Source of the DNA: a virus
IMG/VR virus record: IMGVR_UViG_3300032050_000412
Coordinates: 1 to 35,766 of that record
Reading direction: 5' to 3' (one strand)
DNA: 35,766 bases
The position numbers and the translations under genes are program-made. Numbering within the stretch: position 1 is the first letter of the stretch; each line of letters starts with the position of its first letter. Of this stretch, positions 13,379-23,636 are shown one piece after another. The notes under the pieces are model-generated. The model was given only the letters and a program-made list of their open reading frames with translations, did not search any database and had not been told where the DNA came from.

Positions 13379-16300
13379 ATGGCAACAGAAGACATACTCA
13401 TACGGTACCGGGCTGATGTTAGCCAGCTCGAAGGTGATATAAACAAGGTTATCCAAAGTCAGGAGGAACTGACTGCGGCAACCAAGGCCAATACCCAAGA
13501 GCAACAGAAGTCTGTTAGTGCTGCCGAGTTTGCTGCCAAGAAGCGCGTTCAGTTACTTGACCAGGAAAAGAAGACAATCAATGAGCTTAAGGATGCGCAG
13601 AAGAAAGCTTTCAATGGTGAGGAAGTATCCAAGTTCAATGCCCAGATAGCGCAGAGTGAGAAACGAGTTCAGGCATTGGGTGGCAGTTATAGACAGGCTG
13701 CAGATAATGTTCAAAATAGCAATCAACAGATATTAGGTGGCATCAATAAGATTGGTGCTGCTTTTGGTATAGCATTTACTGCCGAGGCACTTATACAGTT
13801 TGCACAGCAGGCGGTTGGTGCGTTTTTAGAAGCTGAAGAGCAGGCAGCCAAGTTAAGGTTTGCCGTTACAAGTATTGGTGGTGAAGGTGAAGAGGCATTG
13901 GCTCGATTGACCAAGCAGGCGGAAGACCTTGCTGCCGTTACTTTCTTTGGTGATGATGATATCACCGCTGCACAGGCTGCGTTGAGTGCATTCGGTTTGA
14001 CTGCCGATCAGATTGAAGGCATTATTCCGAAGCTTGCCGACTTTGCTGCCGTTACTGGTGGAACGGTTACAGATGCTGCCAATACTTTGGGTGGTGCTTT
14101 GGAAGGTAGGGCTGGTGAGTTCAAGCGATTTGGAATTGAAGTAGATGCTGCCAGTACCAAGGCTGAGAATCTTGCACAGGTTAGCGCAGGTTTGGCTAAG
14201 CAGGCAGGAGCGGCTGGCAATGCTTTGAATACCGCAGCAGGTAAAGCCAAGGATTTTAAGGATCAGGCAGGAGAGTTTGTAGAGGCAATAGGTCAAGGGA
14301 TAGTTATAGGCACTCAAAAGATAGGCGAGTTTTTACAGGTTGTCTTTGATGTTTACAAAGAGGCTTTAGCTCCTTTGATTGATGCTGTTATAAGGCTTAA
14401 AAATGTATTGGTTAGCTTTATTCCTGATGCTGTAATAACCAAGATAAAAGAGTTTTTTACAAATACCGCATCCTTAAAGACTGTTTTAGAAACTGCAGCT
14501 CTTCCATTAAAGACTCTTGTCAATATTTTAGCTACCTGGTATAATGGTCTTTTAAAAGCCGTTGCCGGTGTATCAGGTTTAGTCAGTGCAATTCGTGTAG
14601 GCTTCAATGAAATAGGTCAGACTGTTACCAATGTAGGTGGGGGCATTGCTGATGTGATAAATGGAATAGCAGACTTTGACCCTGCCAAGATTAAGGCTGG
14701 ATTGGGCAAGGTTAAGGGAGCATTTACTCAGGCAGGTTCGGATATTGCCAATGCTTTCAATGAAGGTTATAACAAGACCTTAAAGATTGCTGAAGGTGCC
14801 GAAGAGCAGGTGGAAAAGACTACTAAGGTTGTCGAGGCTGCCAGTGAAAAGATATTCAAGTCCGATGAGCTGCGCAAGAAGTCAACCAAGGAGTTGAATG
14901 CTGAATTGGAAAAGCAAAGTAAGATCCAGAGCAATGCGGCTCGGCAGAATGTCGAATCCATCAACAAGGAATTGGAGGCTCGTAAGAAGCAAGGGGATGC
15001 AGCCAAGAAGGCTGGAGATGATGCAGCCAAGGCAGCCGAACAGTTTAAGAAGCTTATTGAAGGTATCGATGGCGAGATTACAAAGCTTCAGGCTGACCTT
15101 GAGCGCAGGAAGATTGAGATAATCCCTGCTGATTCGCAGAAGGCCCAGGAAGACCGCATCAAGGCTTTGGCTGATCTGAATGAGAAGGCTATTAGTGATG
15201 AGATAGCTGCCAAAGTTAAGTTGGTTCAGGATGATGCGAACCTAAGCGAGGCGCAGAAGAACCAAGCCATAGCCAAGTATGAAGAACTCAAGGCGGCACG
15301 ATTGGCATTGGCTCAGTTCAACGAGCAGAATGAACTGAATATAATCAGTGCGCAGCAGGTCGCAAGGATAGAGGCAGCTTTCAAGAAGATTGACGATTTG
15401 AATGTAGAGCAGGCTTTGGTAATTGAAGCTGATAAGGTCGAGGCGGCTAACGAGGCGGTGGCTAAAAGCTTTGAAGACTTAAGCAATGCGATTAGCAAGA
15501 GTGATTTGGAATCCGCTAAGGAGGTTGCAACGGCAAGGACTCAACAGTTAAATAATGCTTTAAGAAGTGAAGAAGAACAAAAAAAGATTCAGATAGATAA
15601 TGCTTTTCAAACTGCCAAAGCACAAATAAAAGCAGGAGATGGAGCTGCTGCCGAACTTGAAGCTATCACACAAGATAAAACCAATAAGATTGCCAATCTT
15701 GAAAAGGAAACCAAAGAAAAGATAGCTAAAAATGATGCGGAGTTAAATAATCAAATAATAACCAATACTGAGCGATCAACAGAAGCACGTATTGCCCAGA
15801 CCTTTGAGATATTGGATGCCACGAAACAGTTGTTTAGTGAGCTTTCTGCCATATACGACCAATTCAGTGAGCAGCGTATTGGTCAAATCGAAGCCGAAAG
15901 GGATGCACAATTGGAATCCATTGATGCCCAGATTGAGCAGAACGCTGAATATTTGGAGAATAGAAGGATTAGCGAAGAGGAAGCGGCAGCCAATGAAAAG
16001 GCTTTGCAAGAAGAAAAGGTTAGGATTGAAGCGGCTGCACAGAAGAAGATTCGTGAAGAAAAACGCAAGCAGGCTATATTGGATAAGGCTGCCGCAGCAT
16101 TTGAAATCGGTTTGGCTACAGCCGTTGCGATTGTGGCTGCTCAAAAACAACCACCACCATTGAACGCGATTTTAACGGCTATTATCGCCACTACTTCTGC
16201 GCTTCAATTGGCAGCGGTTGCAGCCCAACCTATCCCATACCGCAAAGGTTCCAAGAATACCGGAAGCAATGAGCATTTGGCGCGAGTGGGTGAGGAAGGT

Positions 16301-16642
16301 GAGGAATTGGTCTGGATGCCTGCAAATAGCAAGGTATTGCCAGCTCGACAAACCAAGAAGTATTCCGATGTCATCGATGCGATGTATGACAATAAGCTTG
16401 ATGATTACGTTTATAAGAACTACATTACCCCTGCTTTGATGGCTCAGAAGGAGGCGAAGGAGAACCAACGCGCCAAGAGTTTCGCCGAGAATATGGCTAG
16501 CTCGATTGTCTATAATCAGGCAGGCTTAACCCCATCCGATCTGGAGGCACAGCGCAAGAGGGGTCAATATATCAGGAACGTGGATGAGATAGCCGATGCA
16601 ATTGCCAAGAAGCTACCCATTAGAGACATATACCGCGCATGA
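13379..16642 (+). CDS. Tape measure protein
   Basis: At 1087 residues it is among the largest products, and it lies directly after the chaperone pair. The N-terminal 100 residues are coiled coil, followed by Ala/Gly-rich hydrophobic stretches (about residues 120-145 and 360-470). A long charged coiled-coil rod (about 480-920) and a hydrophobic helix near residues 900-940 come next. The C-terminus has NEHLARVGEEGEELVWMPAN, a common C-terminal element of Bacteroidota tape measure proteins. It sets tail length and probably assists DNA entry. Parts of the gene (about 14260-14640 and 15540-15780) are more AT-rich, which suggests mosaic exchange. Confidence 0.9.
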   Translation: MATEDILIRYRADVSQLEGDINKVIQSQEELTAATKANTQEQQKSVSAAEFAAKKRVQLLDQEKKTINELKDAQKKAFNGEEVSKFNAQIAQSEKRVQALGGSYRQAADNVQNSNQQILGGINKIGAAFGIAFTAEALIQFAQQAVGAFLEAEEQAAKLRFAVTSIGGEGEEALARLTKQAEDLAAVTFFGDDDITAAQAALSAFGLTADQIEGIIPKLADFAAVTGGTVTDAANTLGGALEGRAGEFKRFGIEVDAASTKAENLAQVSAGLAKQAGAAGNALNTAAGKAKDFKDQAGEFVEAIGQGIVIGTQKIGEFLQVVFDVYKEALAPLIDAVIRLKNVLVSFIPDAVITKIKEFFTNTASLKTVLETAALPLKTLVNILATWYNGLLKAVAGVSGLVSAIRVGFNEIGQTVTNVGGGIADVINGIADFDPAKIKAGLGKVKGAFTQAGSDIANAFNEGYNKTLKIAEGAEEQVEKTTKVVEAASEKIFKSDELRKKSTKELNAELEKQSKIQSNAARQNVESINKELEARKKQGDAAKKAGDDAAKAAEQFKKLIEGIDGEITKLQADLERRKIEIIPADSQKAQEDRIKALADLNEKAISDEIAAKVKLVQDDANLSEAQKNQAIAKYEELKAARLALAQFNEQNELNIISAQQVARIEAAFKKIDDLNVEQALVIEADKVEAANEAVAKSFEDLSNAISKSDLESAKEVATARTQQLNNALRSEEEQKKIQIDNAFQTAKAQIKAGDGAAAELEAITQDKTNKIANLEKETKEKIAKNDAELNNQIITNTERSTEARIAQTFEILDATKQLFSELSAIYDQFSEQRIGQIEAERDAQLESIDAQIEQNAEYLENRRISEEEAAANEKALQEEKVRIEAAAQKKIREEKRKQAILDKAAAAFEIGLATAVAIVAAQKQPPPLNAILTAIIATTSALQLAAVAAQPIPYRKGSKNTGSNEHLARVGEEGEELVWMPANSKVLPARQTKKYSDVIDAMYDNKLDDYVYKNYITPALMAQKEAKENQRAKSFAENMASSIVYNQAGLTPSDLEAQRKRGQYIRNVDEIADAIAKKLPIRDIYRA

Positions 16643-18306
16643 GTTATAACATTACCGATTTTAGTGAGCTTGAAATAGAGATTACCGATACGGTTAGAAC
16701 TTGGTATATTCCAAAGTTCAGAATCTATATGGTCGTGGATGGCGATTTCTGCTATCTGTATTGGACTGATTCGGAAAAGGGCAGACCAGGAGTAACCAGA
16801 AAACTTCCATTGGATTACAACGATGTGACCTTTGGCGTATTGACTCCGACCTCTGCCACTGAAGTCAAGCAGACCATCGAGGCTTATCAGATTTCAGCTT
16901 TCCCAAGTCTTAGCGGTTATGTCCCATATACCGGAGCGACTCAGAATGTAGACATAACGCCTTATGGTTTAACCACTGACTTTGTTGAGTTCGATTTGAA
17001 TCCAGTCAGTGGTGCTGGTGCTGGCAAGATTGTTTACGATGGTCAGACAGGATCGCTTACTTATCTTCTCAATAACAGCAATGTTCCAAGCCATATTGGT
17101 CAGACCCTTCATGCCTATGTGCATAATGCCGAGGCGGTTCAGATTAACAAGGGCGAGGCGGTTTATTTATTTGCAGCGACAGGCAACAAGGCATCTGTTA
17201 AGCTTGCATATAACACGAGCGATGCCACCAGTGCCAAGACTTTCGGACTTGCTGCCGAGGATATTTCGGCAGGTGGTCAAGGCATGGTGATTACGGTAGG
17301 TCAATTGCAGGGAGTCAATACAGCTGCATTTAGTGAAGGCGATACGCTTTATCTTGGAGCTACGGCAGGCACTTTGACAAATGTCAAGCCATACGCCCCT
17401 AATCATTTGGTGTATATTGGAATAGTTGAGAAAGCCAACGCTAATGGTGAGATCTATGTAAGGGTGCAGAACGGCTACGAGCTGGATGAGATTCACGATG
17501 TGGACTTAATCACCACGCCTCCGATAGCAGGTGATGTATTGACTTATAACGGTTCGCTTTGGGTTAATCAGGCTCCTAGTGGTGGAACAGGTACGGTTAC
17601 TTCGATTGCAACGACTTCCCCGATTACAGGTGGACCGATTACGACAACAGGAACTATTGGCATAAATAATGCCGCGGCTGATGGTTCAACCAAGGGCGCA
17701 GCAGCGTTTACAGCTTCTGATTTCAACGATAACGGTTCGGGAGTAATCAGCATAGACTACACCAACGGACAAGCAGCAAGCGGCTCTAATAAAGGATTTC
17801 TGACCTCGGCTGATTGGACCACGTTTAATGGCAAACAGGACTTGCTTGTCAGTGGTACCAATATCAAAACCATTAATGGCACAAGCATTCTTGGTAGCGG
17901 CTCAATTCCTATTCCTGGTTACACCTTGTCAGTCCAAGCCTTGACATCATCACCTGTCGATGCTCAAACCATATACTTTGGAAACCTACCAAAAGCACCT
18001 GTCACCGTGGCTGGTACTTCAAAGGTTTACATTCCAAAAGATGGCACAATTAAAAGGGCAGAGATTTATTGCTATAGTGGAACTGCTGGAACAAACCAAG
18101 CTTGGAGCGGTTATGTGAGGCTAAACAACTTGACTGATACATTGATTCAAACATTGTCAGTTGCAACAAATGAAAGAAGGTTTAGCAACTCATCATTGAG
18201 CATTGTGGTGGTTGCTGGTGATTATATTGAAATCAAATTTATCAATCCAACATGGGCAACCAATCCGCTAACCACTATTTTTGGCGGTTACATATATATT
18301 GAATAA
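16639..18306 (+). CDS. Tail fibre / receptor-binding protein
   Basis: This 555-residue beta-rich protein has the fibre signature GYVPYTGATQNVDI, a Gly/Thr-rich shaft with GTGTVTSIATTSPITGG, and FLTSADWTTFNGKQD, which recurs in fibre proteins of Bacteroidota phages and prophages. A C-terminal tip of about 130 residues begins near YTLSVQALTSSPVD, and its DNA (from about 17930) is more AT-rich than the rest, a sign of tip swapping. It probably trimerises and contacts the host surface. The start overlaps the tape measure stop as ATGA. Confidence 0.8.
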   Translation: MSYNITDFSELEIEITDTVRTWYIPKFRIYMVVDGDFCYLYWTDSEKGRPGVTRKLPLDYNDVTFGVLTPTSATEVKQTIEAYQISAFPSLSGYVPYTGATQNVDITPYGLTTDFVEFDLNPVSGAGAGKIVYDGQTGSLTYLLNNSNVPSHIGQTLHAYVHNAEAVQINKGEAVYLFAATGNKASVKLAYNTSDATSAKTFGLAAEDISAGGQGMVITVGQLQGVNTAAFSEGDTLYLGATAGTLTNVKPYAPNHLVYIGIVEKANANGEIYVRVQNGYELDEIHDVDLITTPPIAGDVLTYNGSLWVNQAPSGGTGTVTSIATTSPITGGPITTTGTIGINNAAADGSTKGAAAFTASDFNDNGSGVISIDYTNGQAASGSNKGFLTSADWTTFNGKQDLLVSGTNIKTINGTSILGSGSIPIPGYTLSVQALTSSPVDAQTIYFGNLPKAPVTVAGTSKVYIPKDGTIKRAEIYCYSGTAGTNQAWSGYVRLNNLTDTLIQTLSVATNERRFSNSSLSIVVVAGDYIEIKFINPTWATNPLTTIFGGYIYIE

Positions 18307-18605
18307 TGACACTACAAGCAAACCAACGAGAGATTACACCTGTAAGTATATGGACTCAGGGATACGTTTACCAAGCCAATGTGTTGAAGCTTTGCTTATA
18401 CACTGGCTACGATTTCATTGCTTCACCAGGTCAGGTGCATTACGACTTGATTCAGCACGAAGAAGATGTGGATGGTTCAATATTTGAGACTGTCTTGGCT
18501 GAGGGCAACGTGCCACTCACATACGCCCTAGTGGCTAGTTGGGGCGCAGATGACCAACCCATATTTGATTATGTAGCTCAGGAACTTCAATTGATATTGG
18601 TATGA
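18306..18605 (+). CDS. Hypothetical tail-region protein (99 aa)
   Basis: Starts at a TAATG junction with the fibre gene. The product (MTLQANQREITPVSIWTQGY and on) is a small soluble beta-rich protein with an acidic middle. It is likely a fibre accessory or assembly factor by position. No family is recognised. Confidence 0.65.
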   Translation: MTLQANQREITPVSIWTQGYVYQANVLKLCLYTGYDFIASPGQVHYDLIQHEEDVDGSIFETVLAEGNVPLTYALVASWGADDQPIFDYVAQELQLILV

Positions 18606-19033
18606 TAAGAATCATAATCATACTACTATTGGCCGTTCCATGTCAAGCCCAAAAGTTCAGCTTCAAGGAGCATCGGACTAGTTTGGCTTTTGCTTTTGCC
18701 AATGGTCTTAGCGATGGGACAAGGGATGCAGCGATGTTCCATATGAATGATGCCAGTTCTAGATGGTGGAACTCGGATGAGAGTTGGGAGAACAAGTATA
18801 GGGACTATCCAAACGATATGAGGCCAGCGTTTTGGGGTTCCACCAATGTATTTGTTTGGACTACCGATGCGCCCCATTTCTTCAATATGATATCCAATCA
18901 GGCTATGAGCTTTGCGATTGTAACCTATCCCGGTAACTCAGGCAAGTTTAAGCACATGTTAAGGGATGCGGTTATTTACAATTTAACCAGGCAGGCTGGT
19001 CATTCATTAATGTATAAAGTGATTCTGAAATAA
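18602..19033 (+). CDS. Secreted or periplasmic hypothetical protein (143 aa)
   Basis: It has a clear signal peptide (MIRIIIILLLAVPCQAQ, residues 1-17), with cleavage likely after AQA/AQ or lipidation at Cys14. The mature part contains FANGLSDGTRDAAMFHMNDA and RWWNSDESWENKYRDYP, an aromatic-rich pattern that I recall from proteins encoded beside Bacteroidota phage tail genes. It has no recognised peptidoglycan hydrolase motif. Export to the periplasm makes it a candidate for lysis, envelope interaction or superinfection exclusion. It is joined to its neighbours by ATGA and TAATG overlaps. Confidence 0.65.
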   Translation: MIRIIIILLLAVPCQAQKFSFKEHRTSLAFAFANGLSDGTRDAAMFHMNDASSRWWNSDESWENKYRDYPNDMRPAFWGSTNVFVWTTDAPHFFNMISNQAMSFAIVTYPGNSGKFKHMLRDAVIYNLTRQAGHSLMYKVILK

Positions 19034-21222
19034 TGGCATTTCGCTTCTACCTAGATGGTCGGCTGACTGATCAGCCAATGAATGATAAGGAATTGTCTAC
19101 CACCATCAAACGGAACAGTTCGCTTGGTGCTTTGCTAGTTACGCAAGATGTGGAGCTATCTTATAACGGTAACAATGCTCCACAGCCATTGGAGATAAGC
19201 GGCTATTCGTATCTTAAAAGTAAGTTCGATTCGGGATCATGCCAAGAGGTCGGCATTAGGGTAATCGATGACAGCGACCCGACCCAGACTATTGAGATTT
19301 ACTTGGGAGTCATCAAGGTTCCATCCATTCGATTCGATTTGCAGAGGGCATTTGCTAGATGCAAGGTTCAGGACAATAGCTTCTATGCCTACATCAACAA
19401 TAACAAGTCCATCAAATATGATATCCAATCCCCTACGACAAAGAACGGCGTTGTGATTAACCCACCGCCTGCTTATGATGTCAATGTGTTTTTAGGTTGC
19501 GATGGTACCCCTTTGCTCACTCCTGCCAAAGGTTATCGGGTTTATGATGTTTTGCAGTATTTGGTCTATGCGATAAGCGATGGCAAAGTGGCATTCTTTT
19601 CCAACTTTCTTGCCACTCAACCTGAAGTATTCATATTTGATGGATTTGCCTTACAGAATCAAGGTGCTTCGCCAGCAGTTAGGGTTAGCTTCTCAGCTTT
19701 ATTCAACGAGATGTCCAAGATATTCAATCTCAGCTTTTTTATCGATACTACCGATTCGACTAATCCGACCATGATTATGGAAAAGACATCGGATTTATTT
19801 ACTGGATTGAATCAGTTCGAGTTTTTGGATATCAAGGATTTGGAATCCAATATCAGGGAAGATAACTTGTACGGCACGGTCAATGCTGGAAGTGATTACA
19901 ATCCTGTTGGGTCAGATCAGGTTTATACCATCCCAGGTGTAAGTTATTACAGCTTTGGCGAAGAAACATTTACTCCCAAAGGTCAGTGTAATATCGACAA
20001 CGAGCTGGACTTGGTGAATCAATTCAAGATATCCAATAACGCGGTTAATGATCAGATAAATGGTGGCGTTAGTGGTTACGATGATGATTTGTTTTTGATT
20101 GAATGCGACAATATCGATTACATTACCCATATCGCTTCTGCCGTAGTTTATTCTCCTTGGACACCTCCGAATCCTTCTTGCCCCAACGCTAGATACTATA
20201 ACTATAATCTCAGCAATCTTCAGAAGCTTGCCAATTACGGCAATTCGCTTCAAACGACCTTATTCAATACCTTGACAGTAGGAACAAGTGGATTTCAAGC
20301 GAGTCAAGGCAGTGAGACTTTGCTGGTCAGCACCGATCCGCAGTATATTGCCAATTACATAAGCCTACCCGAAACTATTCTGACCTTTGGGGATTTGACT
20401 TCACCGGGCAATTATAATGCAGGTCAATACAGTGCAATCACAGGTCGCTACACAGCCAATGCCAACGGAACCCATAGCTTTGCTGGCAATTATGTATTTA
20501 AGTGCGATAACCTGAAGGCTTGCTTTTCCAACTTTACCATAAGCACGGCTGGCCCTGGTCTGCCTGTTGGGGCTTATTCAAACATCTACATGCAGGATGT
20601 GTTGTATATCAAAGCTTACATAAGGATTTACGACTCAACCAATGTTCTGCTATCAACCCAATCGGCTCAGACAATTGTATCGACTGGGATGGATTCAAGC
20701 CAATTAGGGATTAATTATGTGGTAGATATGGCTTCTACCGATTATGCCGAGTATAGCATTGAGGCTAATATTTATAAAAGAGTCAATTTTGGAAGCAATA
20801 ACCTTACTGGTACTTTCCCATTAGGCGCGGTATTCAGCCAAGCTTTGCCATTGCATCCCAACTTCGGATATCAGATATCAGGCAACCTATGGGCCACTTG
20901 GAATTGGCCAGGATGTACAAGATTTCCTTTTGTAAATATCTTTACCCAAGCCGAATCGATTACGGCCTGCACAGGTACGCCGACTTCGGGCATAACCTTG
21001 ACTGTTCCCAATCAAGGAACTTTTGAGAGTTACGAATACTCCTTCGATTACGATATCAGCCAATCAGATTGGTTAAACATAGTATCGCAGCCAACCACTT
21101 TGTTTATCTTTGAGAAAGATAATCAGCGCAGAATAGGTTGGATTGATACCATGAAGCGCAATGATTGGACAGGTTTAACCCAGATAAAATTAGTCACCAA
21201 TAATGTCGTTACTACGCAATAA
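19033..21222 (+). CDS. Tail tip / distal tail-type protein
   Basis: The 729-residue protein begins MAFRFYLDGRLTDQPMNDKE and contains repeated beta-sheet segments typical of tail-tip hub proteins (a distal-tail-like N-terminus with QTIEIYLGVIKVPSIRFDLQ, and a receptor- or hub-like body). Position after tape measure and fibre supports baseplate/tip identity. It could be the gp27-like hub or Tal; I see no peptidase motif. The last 20 bases overlap the next gene. Confidence 0.65.
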   Translation: MAFRFYLDGRLTDQPMNDKELSTTIKRNSSLGALLVTQDVELSYNGNNAPQPLEISGYSYLKSKFDSGSCQEVGIRVIDDSDPTQTIEIYLGVIKVPSIRFDLQRAFARCKVQDNSFYAYINNNKSIKYDIQSPTTKNGVVINPPPAYDVNVFLGCDGTPLLTPAKGYRVYDVLQYLVYAISDGKVAFFSNFLATQPEVFIFDGFALQNQGASPAVRVSFSALFNEMSKIFNLSFFIDTTDSTNPTMIMEKTSDLFTGLNQFEFLDIKDLESNIREDNLYGTVNAGSDYNPVGSDQVYTIPGVSYYSFGEETFTPKGQCNIDNELDLVNQFKISNNAVNDQINGGVSGYDDDLFLIECDNIDYITHIASAVVYSPWTPPNPSCPNARYYNYNLSNLQKLANYGNSLQTTLFNTLTVGTSGFQASQGSETLLVSTDPQYIANYISLPETILTFGDLTSPGNYNAGQYSAITGRYTANANGTHSFAGNYVFKCDNLKACFSNFTISTAGPGLPVGAYSNIYMQDVLYIKAYIRIYDSTNVLLSTQSAQTIVSTGMDSSQLGINYVVDMASTDYAEYSIEANIYKRVNFGSNNLTGTFPLGAVFSQALPLHPNFGYQISGNLWATWNWPGCTRFPFVNIFTQAESITACTGTPTSGITLTVPNQGTFESYEYSFDYDISQSDWLNIVSQPTTLFIFEKDNQRRIGWIDTMKRNDWTGLTQIKLVTNNVVTTQ

Positions 21223-23545
21223 GTTCCAGCCATACTTCCCAGACCCCGATGCTCCCAACAACTACCAATGCGGTTCGGAGCAATATTGCCACCCTGTAAC
21301 GGTTGGCGATACCGTTTGGAGCCAGTTCTATCAGACTCCTTGTAATGAATCGGAGATAGCCGATCCTGAGTTTGATGATTATGCTTTAGGATCAGAATTG
21401 ATTACCAACGGTACTTTCAATGTAGATCCTGTGGCCACCTGGTCTTATGATCCAGAATGGACATGGGATGCAGGCAATACCGAGATGGATTGTTTGAATG
21501 GTAGCGGTGCTTTGTTAGAACAGTCAAGCTTGTCGCTTACGGCTGGATTGGTTTACCGAATCAGCTTTGATACGGTCATCACCAATGGCGAGTTTGTGGT
21601 TTTGTTTGGTTATGGTGACCCATTGCAGACCCAAACGCCTGCCATAACTACTTCTGGAACTTATGAGTTCGACTTGCAGTTCAATGCTACAGGATTTGAA
21701 ACGATTACTTTTTTTACTGCCAATAACTTTACTGGCAGCGTTACCAATGTCAGCGTTAAGGTCATAAACTTTGCCAAGTGGGATTACAACGATAGCTGGA
21801 TTTTGTCTGATGGTCAAGCCTGCCACATACCTGGTCAGATTGGCGATTTGGAAGAAACCGTAGCTAACTATTTGGATGCAGGTAGTTACTATAAGCTCGA
21901 AATAACCGTATCAAGCAGAACGGCGGGTTCAGTAACGGTGAATATCAGTGATGTCAATACCGGAGCGATAACTACCAATGGGGTCTTTACTTTTTGGAAT
22001 ACACCTACATTGGCAGGAGTGGTAAGCATTTCAGCTACATCGGATTTCGATGGTTGTATAACAGGCTTGGCTATTTATAAGCTTCGGAATGACTACAGTG
22101 CTGAATTGATAGATTCCAACGGCACTGAATATGATGTTTCCGATGCGTTTAGTTATTACCAAGATTATGTAACACTTGGATTCTCATTCGATGATTATGA
22201 GTTAGCTGATGGATGCTATACACTAAATGTTTATGACCAGTGCATAGTGACCTCGGATAATTTGGTTTTAAACGGTGATTTTGCCTTTGGTTTTACTGAT
22301 TGGTCTAGGAACAATGGAACTTCTCAATATGCTATTGTAAGCGATGAACTTCAATTTATCTTCAGTCCATTTACGCAAGGTTATACTTCATACATTACCA
22401 ATGGTGATTTCAGTAGCGGTGCGGCTTGGACTATCAATGCAGGATGGAGCATTGCAGGAGGTAAGGCAGTACATACACCGGGCAATTCTGGAACTTTGTT
22501 CCAAACCATGACATTGCCAACACCACCACCATTACAAAACTATAGCTATTGGGTAAAGTTTACGGTCACGAATTGGACTGCAGGAACAATCAACTTAAAG
22601 CTTGGCAATGCAGTAAATGGAACAACTTATACTTGGAAGGGCAATGATACATTTCTTCAATTTTATACCCCAAGACAAAGTGGTTCAGTTGACATAATTT
22701 TTACCCCATCATCCACATTTGATGGAGAGATTGACAATGTTGATGTTGTTTTAACAAGTGGTCATGTTGCTTTTCCAATCATTACCAATGCAAACCAACC
22801 CTTGTTCACAATTGGAACTTATCAAACTGAATGGGAAATTGTTGGAGTATCAGACCCAAATATTTCAGTTAGATTTTATTTGCAAGGAGGAGTGCCAACA
22901 CCTCCCTATCAATCTGATATTGGTCTTCAGAGTTACACCCAAACATACAACTTGAATGGTGGTAATGTAGTTGGGGTTGCCAACTTTGGTAAGACATCCA
23001 TTGACTACATCCAAACAAATTATGTTATTGGAGACATAACGGTTGACAACATCAATGTTATAAAAACCGAACCTTTTGAAGCGTCCTATACTTCCGAGTG
23101 CCTAAAATTCGATTCCAATGGATTTGAAAGAACCAAGATGATAGTGGGATGGTGCGACCAGCCAAGCTTCGGATTTGAGTTTACACAGACAGGATTCAGG
23201 CTTCAGCAAAGGGCTGAGATTCGTTCAATCGCTCCAACCTATCCCAAGGCTACCACCGTTATGAAAAGCGGAACAGGCAACGCTAGGGTAGCTTATAGCG
23301 AAGTCGAAAAGTATTGGCAGTTGCATACCAATTTTGCTTCAGAAACATTCCACGATGCAATGGCTGCCATCATTAGCTGCGACCATTTCCAAATCGGCGA
23401 TACTGAAGGATCGGGAGTGGAATACGTTTCCGAGCCTGAAGATTATACACCCAATTGGCAAGGCGATGGGTCATATAGCTTGGCTACGGCAGTCATCAAC
23501 TTGCGTGTTAAAGAAAAAGGCCAACAGTTCAATCGGCACATTTAA
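21203..23545 (+). CDS. Tail tip protein with carbohydrate-binding-like repeats
   Basis: The 780-residue protein has three or four related modules that begin with an N-G-D/T-F...W block: ELITNGTFNVDPVATWSYDP, NLVLNGDFAFGFTDWSRNNG, and YITNGDFSSGAAWTINAGW. Each is followed by a beta-rich body of about 100-130 residues. This is the pattern of CBM4/9-like jelly-roll carbohydrate-binding modules, so the protein probably binds surface glycan. The C-terminal 150 residues (from about EPFEASYTSECLKF) form a separate tip-associated domain. DNA of the third module (about 22480-23060) is AT-richer, suggesting module exchange. Confidence 0.7.
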   Translation: MSLLRNKFQPYFPDPDAPNNYQCGSEQYCHPVTVGDTVWSQFYQTPCNESEIADPEFDDYALGSELITNGTFNVDPVATWSYDPEWTWDAGNTEMDCLNGSGALLEQSSLSLTAGLVYRISFDTVITNGEFVVLFGYGDPLQTQTPAITTSGTYEFDLQFNATGFETITFFTANNFTGSVTNVSVKVINFAKWDYNDSWILSDGQACHIPGQIGDLEETVANYLDAGSYYKLEITVSSRTAGSVTVNISDVNTGAITTNGVFTFWNTPTLAGVVSISATSDFDGCITGLAIYKLRNDYSAELIDSNGTEYDVSDAFSYYQDYVTLGFSFDDYELADGCYTLNVYDQCIVTSDNLVLNGDFAFGFTDWSRNNGTSQYAIVSDELQFIFSPFTQGYTSYITNGDFSSGAAWTINAGWSIAGGKAVHTPGNSGTLFQTMTLPTPPPLQNYSYWVKFTVTNWTAGTINLKLGNAVNGTTYTWKGNDTFLQFYTPRQSGSVDIIFTPSSTFDGEIDNVDVVLTSGHVAFPIITNANQPLFTIGTYQTEWEIVGVSDPNISVRFYLQGGVPTPPYQSDIGLQSYTQTYNLNGGNVVGVANFGKTSIDYIQTNYVIGDITVDNINVIKTEPFEASYTSECLKFDSNGFERTKMIVGWCDQPSFGFEFTQTGFRLQQRAEIRSIAPTYPKATTVMKSGTGNARVAYSEVEKYWQLHTNFASETFHDAMAAIISCDHFQIGDTEGSGVEYVSEPEDYTPNWQGDGSYSLATAVINLRVKEKGQQFNRHI

Positions 23546-23550
23546 TTGAT

Positions 23551-23558
23551 TATATTTG
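23551..23558 (+). promoter_or_regulatory. Late promoter before the major tail protein gene
   Basis: TATATTTG matches TAnnTTTG and lies 5 bases after the previous stop, with a 78-base leader before ATG 23637. The same octamer precedes the capsid gene (32330-32337) and the 31145 gene (31119-31126). Here and at the capsid promoter the following bases are also alike (a C, then AAC and GGTGC within about 20 bases). Confidence 0.6.
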
Positions 23559-23636
23559 CAACAACTGGTGCCAAATCGGGTGAGGCATTAAGTAACCCCA
23601 AGAACTCAATCTAAACTCAAAAAATCTATTGCTCTC

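Noticed and set aside
13853-14317. 154-codon minus-strand frame
   Set aside because: Antisense to the tape measure gene; Ser/Cys-rich composition typical of a shadow of Ala/Lys-rich coding.
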